Origin: CAYPOY01 sp964412395 | Lineage (GTDB): Bacteria; Chloroflexota; Anaerolineae; B4-G1 | DNA length: 11,649 bases | Assembly: GCA_964412395.1 (NCBI GenBank) | Contig: CAYPOY010000145.1 | Span: forward strand, 1-11,649 | Direction of reading: 5' to 3' | In this document: positions 6,133 to 11,649 of the stretch, piece after piece | Position numbering within the stretch: position 1 is the stretch's first letter | How the letters are laid out: each line of letters starts with the position of its first letter | The notes under the pieces: generated by a model | Told to the model about the DNA's origin: nothing | What the model saw: the letters and a program-made list of their open reading frames with translations, nothing else | Database searches by the model: none | Position numbers and translations under genes: made by a program

Positions 6133-6657
6133 ATGCAGGAACAGTTAGGCAGTGTCTGGCTGGTAGCGGATTTCTTCACCCATCGCTATCGCATATCCGG
6201 CCGTTTGGACGTGCGCTATCAGAAACTGGCCGGCCAACTCAATGATAATACCACCTCCTTCCTCCAACTTGAGGATGCCTATATCTCCAACGTTGAGCAT
6301 CCTGCAGACATCATCGCCAGCTACGCCAGTTCTACTCTCCGTAAGCAAAACATCACCACCGTTGTCGTCGCCCAACAGGAGGATGGATTGTTGCGAGAAC
6401 AGACCTACGGCAGTTATTTCGGCACCTACCTGCGTACAGTCTTCCTCACCGTCCCGTACTTCGAGGTTAAAGGCTACCTGCGTCTTTCGGGCAAACTGGA
6501 TCTGCGCACAGTGCTTACCACCGGCACAGACGCTTTCGTCCCCATCCTCGATGGCCAGATGAGATCCTCAGTCCGTCCGGACATCGTTTTCACCGGCGGC
6601 GTAATCCTGGTCAACAAGGACCGCATCGGCGTCTTCTGTGTGGAAGAAGAGGAGTAA
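6133..6657 (+). CDS. Conserved-looking protein of unknown function upstream of the CpaE-like gene
   Basis: A 174-residue soluble protein with no signal peptide or membrane segment. It begins MQEQLGSVWLVADFFTHRYR and is rich in predicted beta strands: RYRISGRLDVRYQKL, SFLQLEDAYISNVEH, QNITTVVVAQQEDGLL, and FTGGVILVNKDRIGVFCV near the end. It closes with four glutamates. I do not recognise the family. The FLQLEDAYI and FEVKGYLRLSG stretches suggest a small beta-barrel or a ligand- or nucleotide-binding fold, but this is only an impression. The ATG at 6133 has GGAG 8 nt upstream; the same frame is open upstream to 5959 but runs through signal peptidase coding DNA and the repeat. The next gene starts 8 nt after the stop codon, so the two are surely co-transcribed and may work together. 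Confidence 0.8.
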   Translation: MQEQLGSVWLVADFFTHRYRISGRLDVRYQKLAGQLNDNTTSFLQLEDAYISNVEHPADIIASYASSTLRKQNITTVVVAQQEDGLLREQTYGSYFGTYLRTVFLTVPYFEVKGYLRLSGKLDLRTVLTTGTDAFVPILDGQMRSSVRPDIVFTGGVILVNKDRIGVFCVEEEE

Positions 6658-6664
6658 CCTGACC

Positions 6665-7762
6665 ATGGCAAAGATTCTAGTTGTGGACGACGAAGCCGAG
6701 CTCCTGGAGATGATACGTATGGTGCTGCAGCGGCGAGGTGACCATCAGGTTGTGCTCAGTGCCGAAGGGGCGGATGCACTGGCTCAAGCCTTTGCCGACC
6801 CACCTGACCTGGCGATCATTGATTTGATGATGCCCGGCATGACCGGCTACGAAGTCTGCCGTCAACTGCGGGCCAACCCCTCTACAGTCTCTATCCCCAT
6901 CATTATCCTCACGGCACGGGCCCAACCTGTGGATCGCGAGGCCGCGCTTGATGCCGGCGCCGATGCCTATATGACCAAACCGGTGACGATGACGGAGTTG
7001 GTCGAGCGAGTCGACACCCTGCTGGCCAAACGGGCGGCGGAAAAACAGCCCATGTTTGCAGGGATGATCGTGCTGATGAGTCTGCGCGGTGGCGTCGGTG
7101 TCACCACGCTGGCAGTCAGTCTGGCAGCGACATTGGCCCAGGCCGGGGGTGGAGCGGCTTGTCTGGTAGACCTCTGCCCCTCGTCGGGGCACGTGGCACT
7201 GCAATTGGGCCTGCGTCCCGAGCCCAACTGGTCGGGCCTCATCCAGGCCACTGATCTTAACACACAGGTTGTCGAGGGCCACCTTCTGCAACACGGTTCC
7301 GGGCTGCGCGTGCTGGCGTCACCGATCTTCCCCATTGTGGGACAGAGGGTACCGCAGGCGATGATGCAGACGGTGCTCAGCATCCTCCTGCAGCGCTTCC
7401 CCGCCGTCGTCGTGGACCTCCCATCCGTCCTGAACGACATCACGATGACCGCCCTGCAGGCAGCCTCTGGCGTAGGATTGGTGGTCACTGCAGAGGCACC
7501 GTCTATCCAGACCACCATCGGTACATTGCGCGTTCTCAAGCAGTGGTCGGCTAAACTTCGGATCATCCTCAACCAGGTCACGCCAGGGTCCCAGCCGCCG
7601 ACCGAGGCAATCGAGCGCACGCTTAACCGCTCGCTGGTGGGGGCCATCCCCTTTGATCCGGCTCAGGCGCGGGCGCTGGCACGGGGAGCACCGCTGGCCC
7701 TCAACAATCCCGATTCGCCGCTGACACAGGCCGTGCAGGAATTGTTGGTCAAGGTCTCCTGA
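6665..7762 (+). CDS. Receiver domain fused to CpaE/TadZ-like MinD-family ATPase domain
   Basis: A 365-residue protein. Residues 1-122 are a CheY-like receiver with Asp8/Asp9, phosphoacceptor Asp53 (IIDLMMPGMTGYEV), Thr83 and Lys105. Residues 133-365 resemble the SIMIBI-type ATPases CpaE/TadZ, which place Flp/Tad pilus machinery at a cell pole. The region expected to be a deviant Walker A reads SLRGGVGVTTLA (139-150). Arg141 and Val146 stand where MinD has its two lysines, so ATP hydrolysis is doubtful; atypical loops are known in CpaE/TadZ. CLVDLCPSSGHVALQLGL (166-183) and VVVDLPSVL (248-256) correspond to the A' and Walker B regions. ATG 6665 has GGAG about 10 nt upstream. The last codons and TGA appear to come from a repeat copy. 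No pilus genes are nearby. Confidence 0.85.
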   Translation: MAKILVVDDEAELLEMIRMVLQRRGDHQVVLSAEGADALAQAFADPPDLAIIDLMMPGMTGYEVCRQLRANPSTVSIPIIILTARAQPVDREAALDAGADAYMTKPVTMTELVERVDTLLAKRAAEKQPMFAGMIVLMSLRGGVGVTTLAVSLAATLAQAGGGAACLVDLCPSSGHVALQLGLRPEPNWSGLIQATDLNTQVVEGHLLQHGSGLRVLASPIFPIVGQRVPQAMMQTVLSILLQRFPAVVVDLPSVLNDITMTALQAASGVGLVVTAEAPSIQTTIGTLRVLKQWSAKLRIILNQVTPGSQPPTEAIERTLNRSLVGAIPFDPAQARALARGAPLALNNPDSPLTQAVQELLVKVS

Positions 7763-7875
7763 CTATTGGCGAAGGTCTCCTGACCGAGCCCTTGTTGGCG
7801 AAGATCTCCCGACCGAGCCCCGCGCTGGGCGAAGGGTTGGGCGAAGGGTTGGGCGAAGGTCTCCCGACCGAGCCC
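7751..7875 (+). repeat. GTTGGGCGAAGG-family repeat, locus B (several units)
   Basis: The first trace, AAGGTCTCCTGAC (7751-7763), forms the end and TGA stop of the CpaE-like gene. Variant units lacking one G follow at 7766-7791 and 7795-7820. A run of shortened heads comes next, and a full unit ends at 7875. The cluster fills nearly the whole 130-nt gap before the metalloprotease, and I see no promoter in it. The AAAAAGGAGA ribosome binding site begins just after the last unit. Confidence 0.88.
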
Positions 7876-7892
7876 TGCTAAAAAGGAGAATG

Positions 7893-9905
7893 ATGAACCG
7901 GACACTTGCTATATTGGTTGCTGCCGCCGTCTTGCTCGTAGCCGCAAGTTGTTGCTGCTGCTGTGATGGCCTCGATTGGGCTGATTGGGAGTGGGACAAG
8001 TTCTTCGAACCCTCCCCCGCCTTCCACACCCCTGTACCGTCTATCGGTGAAATACCTACTCCCAAACCCACCCCCGTTATCACCCGCGAGCCTGCTGGTG
8101 AGGTCGGAGCAGAGACGGAGGAACTGCTAGAGATGACCGATGTGCCAGTGTGCGACCTGCACGAACTGGCGATCCGGTTGCACGGCCTGCCCCCCGACAC
8201 CCCGCGCACCATCAACCCAGAGGGTTCCCCCGATTACCCCGTAGGCACCCGCCATCTCTTCCACGTCTCCAACGTGGACACCGACGAACAGTTCGACATC
8301 TATGCCATCCTGGAGTACAGCACCGACCACGTCTACATGTGGGTCGAGGAGGGAGTGTCTTTCGACCAGGACGAGCTCGAGGCCGCTGCAGATCTGTTCG
8401 AGCAGCATTCCTATCCCACCAACCGCGCTTTCTTTGGCTCCGAGTGGAGCCCTGGCGTGGACAACGACCCTCACCTCAGTATCCTTCACGCCCGCGGCCT
8501 GGGGGACACTGTCGCTGGCTATTACTCCAGTGTTGATGAGTTCGTCTCCGACGTGCGGGAAGATTCCAACGAGATGGAGATGTTCTACATTAATGTAAAT
8601 GGCATAAACATCAACGACGACTTCTACAACGGTGTGCTGGCCCACGAGTTCCAGCATATGATCCACTGGTACCACGACCGCAACGAAGAGACCTGGCTGA
8701 ACGAGGGCTTCTCCGAAATGGCTTCCTACCTCAACGGCTTCGACCCCGGTGGATCCGACTGGATATTTGCTATGCAGCCAGACACACAACTTAATTCCTG
8801 GCCCGAGGGCCCCGGTGCAGCAGGGGCCAACTACGGCGCTGGCTACCTCTTCACCTCCTACTTCCTCGACCGCTTCGGCCCTGAGGCCACACAGGCGCTG
8901 GTAGCCCATCCCGAAAACTCTTTCGCCAGCGTGGAGGTCGTGCTGGAGGAACTGGGCACCGGGCTGACTTACGATGACCTGCTCGCCGACTGGATCGTCG
9001 CCAACCTGCTGGACGATCCTTACCTCGCCGACGGACGCTACGGTTATGAAGAGATTGACCCGCCTTCCCTCAACATTGAAACCGTTTACCGCAAGTCTGA
9101 CTACCCTGTCTCCGAAAGCAGTACTGTGCATCAGCACGGCACCGACTACATCGAACTGCGCGCCGAGCGACTACTGGTATTTCGTTTCACCGGCTCCACC
9201 CAGGTCGGTCTGATGGATACCACTGCCCACAGCGAACGCTACGTCTGGTGGTCGAACCGGGGCGACGACTCGGACATGACCCTCACACGCGCATTCGACC
9301 TTTCGGACGTAAGCGAAGCCACGCTGGAGTTTTGGAGCTGGTATGACGTCGAGGAGGACTGGGACTACGCCTACGTGGAAGTCAGCACCGACGGAGGAGA
9401 GACCTGGGATATCCTCACCACCCCCTCCGGCACCCCCACCAACCCCAACGGGAACTCCTTTGGCTGGGCCTATACCGGCAGGAGCGGCGGAGAAACGGCG
9501 CAGTGGATCCAGGAACAGATAAGCCTTTCCCCGTATACTGGGCAGGAGGTGTTGGTCTGCTTTGAGTACATCACCGACGCCGCAGTCAATCGCCCCGGTT
9601 TTGTCCTGGACGATGTCGCCATCCCAGAGATCGGTTACTTCAGCGATTTCGAGGCCGACGGGGATGGGTGGGAGCCGGCCGGCTTCATGCGCCACGCCAA
9701 CGTATTGCCGCAACGCTGGCTGGTGCAACTGGTCCTCTTCGGCCCCGAGACGACGGTGCGGCGGCTGGAACTGAACGAAGACCAGACGGGCGAGTGGTCC
9801 ATCCCTTTGGATAGCCGCACAGACCGGGCTGTGGTCACCATCTCCGGCCTGGCGCCCGTGACGACGGAGGTGGCGTCGTACAGTTATGAAATTGAGGAGC
9901 CGTAG
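7893..9905 (+). CDS. Predicted exported zinc metalloprotease (HExxH) with M6/immune inhibitor A-like C-terminal domain, probable lipoprotein
   Basis: About 670 residues; the numbering here starts at the ATG at 7890. Residues 1-20 form a signal peptide (NRTLAILVAAAVLLVAAS) followed by five cysteines (21-25). AASC fits a lipobox, so it is probably lipid-anchored. A Pro-rich linker covers 41-66. The peptidase region, about 110-380, has HEFQH (252-256), where His252 and His256 bind zinc and Glu253 is catalytic, and NEGFSE (271-276) with Glu272 as the likely third ligand. Residues 445-580 resemble the MAM-like sandwich of immune inhibitor A proteases: TLEFWSWYDVEEDWDYAYVE, STDGGETWDIL and NRPGFVLDDVAIPE. 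A further beta domain ends at 671. Tandem ATGs lie at 7890 and 7893; AGGAG is 4 nt before the second. It is convergent with the C25-like gene, and the two frames overlap by 71 nt. The substrate is unknown. Confidence 0.88.
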   Translation: MNRTLAILVAAAVLLVAASCCCCCDGLDWADWEWDKFFEPSPAFHTPVPSIGEIPTPKPTPVITREPAGEVGAETEELLEMTDVPVCDLHELAIRLHGLPPDTPRTINPEGSPDYPVGTRHLFHVSNVDTDEQFDIYAILEYSTDHVYMWVEEGVSFDQDELEAAADLFEQHSYPTNRAFFGSEWSPGVDNDPHLSILHARGLGDTVAGYYSSVDEFVSDVREDSNEMEMFYINVNGININDDFYNGVLAHEFQHMIHWYHDRNEETWLNEGFSEMASYLNGFDPGGSDWIFAMQPDTQLNSWPEGPGAAGANYGAGYLFTSYFLDRFGPEATQALVAHPENSFASVEVVLEELGTGLTYDDLLADWIVANLLDDPYLADGRYGYEEIDPPSLNIETVYRKSDYPVSESSTVHQHGTDYIELRAERLLVFRFTGSTQVGLMDTTAHSERYVWWSNRGDDSDMTLTRAFDLSDVSEATLEFWSWYDVEEDWDYAYVEVSTDGGETWDILTTPSGTPTNPNGNSFGWAYTGRSGGETAQWIQEQISLSPYTGQEVLVCFEYITDAAVNRPGFVLDDVAIPEIGYFSDFEADGDGWEPAGFMRHANVLPQRWLVQLVLFGPETTVRRLELNEDQTGEWSIPLDSRTDRAVVTISGLAPVTTEVASYSYEIEEP

Positions 9906-11649
9906 GGGCAGGTCTTGTACCTGCCCCCATCACAGTGATGCTTGATAGACTGGTGATTGGCAGATTGGTAGGGCTCGGTCGGGAGACCTTCGCCCAACGG
10001 GAGCTCCGCGTGACGAGCGGCAGGTAGAGCTCGTATTGGCAAATTGACGGATAGCTCCGCGTGACAAGCGGCAGATAGAGTTCGTAGCGGGTTGGCTCGA
10101 AGAAGAGCCCCTTGTTGGACGTGACCGTCACATTGCCAGCACCGTCCACCACCTGGACGAAGTAGATGAACTGCGCGCTCAGTCCTGTGAAGTGCATCTC
10201 CCAGCGATCCCGGGAGGAATCGTAGTCCAGGTCGCGGCTCCGCCACTCGCTGCCGTCCTGCGTGTAAGCCATCACCACCCGCTGGACACCGGAAGTATCC
10301 TCGGCCTGTACCCAGAAGTCCGCCTCGTCCCTCAAGGCCACGCTCTCCACCGTCCAGACAACCGGCGGCGAAAGGTCAGTACTGGCCGTATCGGCGTAGT
10401 ACACCTGGAACTCGAGCGCTGTGAAGCGCCGCAGCATCCCGCTGTCCTGCTTCCCTCGGAACTGGGCCGGCACCACCACCAGACGGGCCGCGTCGCCCAG
10501 CCGGTTGATGGCCCACGTCTGAGCCGGAAACCAGGCCTCAGCCTCAAAGGACGGCTCGCTCAGCGTCGTGTCGGTCACGGGAAGGGAGATGAGCGGGTCG
10601 AAGGGGTCGGTCTGGACTGAGGTCGCACTGACCAGCACCGCCCCGTGGGGCGTTTGCCCAGCCTTTGCCGGTACCGGTTCGCTGGTGCGGGGTTGGACCG
10701 GTCGGCCAGGGCTGGCCTGCACCTCGTCGCCGATGGAGTAGTAGTCGCCATACTCGGACCCGGGCTCCCACTGGAACGAGGGCGTGAAGGAGACCGTCTC
10801 GGTCGTCACACCGTTGGCTCGGCTGTTGGGCGAAGGGTTGGGCGAAGGTCTCCGACCGAGCCCGACGTTGGGCGAAGGTCTCCCGACCGAGCCCCCGCCA
10901 GCCCCGGCGTCTCGTTCATTGTTCATTGTCAATTGTTCATTGTTCATTGACACGCGGTACATCGGCAGGCCGTACAGCGTCGCTTCGATCATCGCCTTCT
11001 CATCGTAGGTGCCGAAACCGCCGCTGGGGACGCCGCCCAGGTAGCGGTTCTTGGCCCAGCGCAGCGCCTCGCCCACCGGCACGCTCGATTCACCGACCAG
11101 CTTTTGCGCGAAGAAGTGCATCAACTGCTCGGTGAAGGCGACGGAATCGTCCATGCCGTAGCCGTAGCCGGTGTTGCCGATCCACCACCCCCCTTTCTGC
11201 GCCAAAGCCTGCGCAAAGTCGAGCGGGTAGCCCCCCCCGGCGTGACCGTCGTGGACGCTGAACCCGGAGTGGCAGCCCATCGAGAAGTTGACGGTGCCGC
11301 TCATGTCCGTCGTGCTGCTCACGATGTCCTCCGTGTCCAGCGTCACTGTCCCCGTCGCCGGAATGGCCTGCCAGTGGTCAAAGTGAGCGTTGACCGAGGC
11401 CAGGTCCTGTCGGGTGTTCAGCCAGCCGTCCCGCAGATCGTTCGCGTCCCAGTCATCGTTGATGAGCCCGCTGGGGCTCATGCCGGCATCGGCCAGCGTC
11501 TCGCTGATGGCCTCGGCGCTGTCAATGAGGAAGTCGTAGCCGCTCACGAAGGCCGTGGTGGCAGTAGGGGCAATCCCCTGTGGTTGCCCTTTCGGTTGGG
11601 CGAAGGGTTGGGCGAAGGTCTCCGACGTTGGGCGAAGGTCTCCCGACCG
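9835..11649 (-). CDS. C25 (gingipain)/caspase-like cysteine protease, secreted, 5' part beyond the window, with in-frame repeats
   Basis: The frame is open from the right edge to TGA at 9835; GTG 11547 is only an internal codon. Numbered from that codon, the clan CD-like core has a candidate catalytic His55 in NAHFDH and Cys92 in SMGCHSG. It continues GGWWIGNTGYGYGMDDSVAF and ATLYGLPMYRV (about 190-199), matching C25 proteins. Next come repeat-derived residues (MNNEQLTMNNE, then SVGRPSPNVGLGRRPSPN), a beta domain and an Ig-like domain (VVMAYTQDGSEWRSRDLDYD, FVQVVDGAGNVTVTS). The end has two copies of YELYLPLVTRS. The last copy is followed by about 60 residues of read-through, including a repeat, which I think is not part of the original protein. 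A second palindrome and repeat are in frame at 11564-11649. The active protein may be damaged, but no stop or frameshift is seen. Its substrate is unknown. Confidence 0.75.
   Translation of the reverse strand, partial: RSGDLRPTSETFAQPFAQPKGQPQGIAPTATTAFVSGYDFLIDSAEAISETLADAGMSPSGLINDDWDANDLRDGWLNTRQDLASVNAHFDHWQAIPATGTVTLDTEDIVSSTTDMSGTVNFSMGCHSGFSVHDGHAGGGYPLDFAQALAQKGGWWIGNTGYGYGMDDSVAFTEQLMHFFAQKLVGESSVPVGEALRWAKNRYLGGVPSGGFGTYDEKAMIEATLYGLPMYRVSMNNEQLTMNNERDAGAGGGSVGRPSPNVGLGRRPSPNPSPNSRANGVTTETVSFTPSFQWEPGSEYGDYYSIGDEVQASPGRPVQPRTSEPVPAKAGQTPHGAVLVSATSVQTDPFDPLISLPVTDTTLSEPSFEAEAWFPAQTWAINRLGDAARLVVVPAQFRGKQDSGMLRRFTALEFQVYYADTASTDLSPPVVWTVESVALRDEADFWVQAEDTSGVQRVVMAYTQDGSEWRSRDLDYDSSRDRWEMHFTGLSAQFIYFVQVVDGAGNVTVTSNKGLFFEPTRYELYLPLVTRSYPSICQYELYLPLVTRSSRWAKVSRPSPTNLPITSLSSITVMGAGTRPAPTAPQFHNCTTPPPSSRAPGRRW
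9905..9927. repeat. Perfect 9-bp palindrome headed GTAGGGGC at the convergent gene ends
   Basis: GGGGCAGGT (9905-9913) and ACCTGCCCC (9919-9927) pair perfectly around CTTGT. It begins on the last base of the metalloprotease stop codon and lies in the read-through tail of the opposite gene. It could act as a bidirectional terminator, but no T-run follows. Confidence 0.75.
9956..10086 (-). repeat. Tandem duplication of the YELYLPLVTRS-coding segment
   Basis: A 34-nt segment at 10002-10035 recurs at 10053-10086 with three differences. The flanking ATTGGCAGATTG (9956-9967) recurs as ATTGGCAAATTG (10035-10046). The two units differ mainly by a 29-nt insertion in the first, at 9968-9996, which is the repeat at locus C. 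Confidence 0.85.
9971..9997 (-). repeat. GTTGGGCGAAGG-family repeat, locus C (single unit, minus strand)
   Basis: Read on the minus strand it is TTGGGCGAAGG followed by TCTCCCGACCGAGCCC, 27 nt in all. It lies just after the second YELYLPLVTRS tail codons and extends the reading frame as WAKVSRPSP. Confidence 0.92.
10825..10894 (+). repeat. GTTGGGCGAAGG-family repeat, locus D, inside the C25-like frame
   Basis: A 12-mer head (10825-10836), a full unit with TCTCCGACCGAGCCC (10837-10863), the spacer GAC, and a second full unit with TCTCCCGACCGAGCCC (10867-10894). The host gene reads the opposite strand, where the cluster encodes Gly/Arg/Pro/Ser/Asn-rich residues with no stop. Confidence 0.92.
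10915..10949. repeat. Five tandem 7-mers (TTCATTG) inside the C25-like frame
   Basis: TTCATTG occurs twice, then TCAATTG, then TTCATTG twice more, 35 nt in total. It encodes MNNEQLTMNNE on the minus strand at the junction between the catalytic core and the next domain. Only 20 nt separate it from the locus D repeat. Confidence 0.85.
11564..11591. repeat. GTAGGGGC-headed palindrome inside the C25-like frame
   Basis: AGGGGCAA (11566-11573) pairs with TTGCCCTT (11584-11591), with one wobble, around a 10-nt loop. It starts with the same GTAGGGGC as the palindromes at 3414 and 9902 and lies directly beside the locus E repeat. Confidence 0.65.
11595..11649 (+). repeat. GTTGGGCGAAGG-family repeat, locus E, cut by the window edge
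   Basis: A 12-mer head (11595-11606), a 20-nt unit ending TCTCCGAC (11607-11626), and an incomplete unit to the edge (11627-11649). It lies in the still-open minus-strand frame of the C25-like protein and encodes residues such as ETFAQPFAQP. Confidence 0.9.

Noticed and set aside
7766..7875. CRISPR-like array of short repeats
   Set aside because: The units are adjacent or partial, there are no spacers of regular length, and no cas genes are present.
8127..9137. 336-codon antisense open frame within the metalloprotease gene
   Set aside because: The sense strand carries clear motifs (HEFQH, NEGFSE); the antisense frame has low-complexity valine/glycine-rich sequence and no domain.

Overview
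The window looks like a piece of a GC-rich Chloroflexota (Anaerolineae-like) chromosome. This is an inference from protein style, not a taxonomic result. The clues are secreted proteins ending in a Tyr-Leu-Pro-Leu-Val-x-Arg tail, a receiver-plus-roadblock protein, a receiver-plus-CpaE-like ATPase, FmdB zinc-ribbon and gingipain-like proteins, and intergenic DNA full of short GC-rich palindromes and GTTGGGCGAAGG-type repeats. No rRNA, tRNA, CRISPR array, transposase or phage gene was seen.

Layout. Positions 1-250 (-) hold the start of a CobO-type corrinoid adenosyltransferase that runs off the left edge. Positions 283-807 (-) are the 3' remnant of a secreted Ig-like-domain protein. Next come an alpha-oxoamine synthase resembling serine palmitoyltransferase (900-2081, +) and a small FmdB zinc ribbon (2171-2404, +) with its own promoter and terminator. 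A membrane-anchored protein of unknown function lies at 2481-3203 (-). A palindrome-rich gap separates it from a two-gene operon on the minus strand: a receiver/roadblock protein (5196-4327) followed by triosephosphate isomerase (4319-3528). That operon and signal peptidase I (5393-6040, +) are divergent, each with a good sigma70-type promoter. An unknown 174-residue protein (6133-6657, +) and a receiver/CpaE-like ATPase (6665-7762, +) follow as a tight pair. The right third holds two convergent predicted secreted proteases: a HExxH zinc metalloprotease lipoprotein (7893-9905, +) and a C25/caspase-like cysteine protease (9835-11649, -) whose 5' end lies beyond the window.

The most interesting feature is a short dispersed repeat: GTTGGGCGAAGG, alone or followed by TCTCC(C)GACCGAGCCC. 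It occurs at five loci (6059, 7766, 9971, 10825, 11595). The full unit is 27 nt, a multiple of three, and its consensus has no stop codon in any of the six frames. It lies inside the reading frame of the C25-like protease at two places, extends that protease past its normal tail at a third, and seems to have supplied the last codons and stop of the CpaE-like gene at a fourth. A near-duplicate of one insertion site lacks the repeat, giving a filled/empty comparison within the window. This behaviour recalls the Rickettsia palindromic elements, which insert in frame into genes.

Functional links are loose. Signal peptidase I, two exported proteases and a truncated exported protein suggest an export theme. 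The two receiver proteins with roadblock or CpaE-like partners suggest polarity or pilus-type regulation, but no pilus genes are present. Most start sites were chosen from Shine-Dalgarno spacing and promoter positions.
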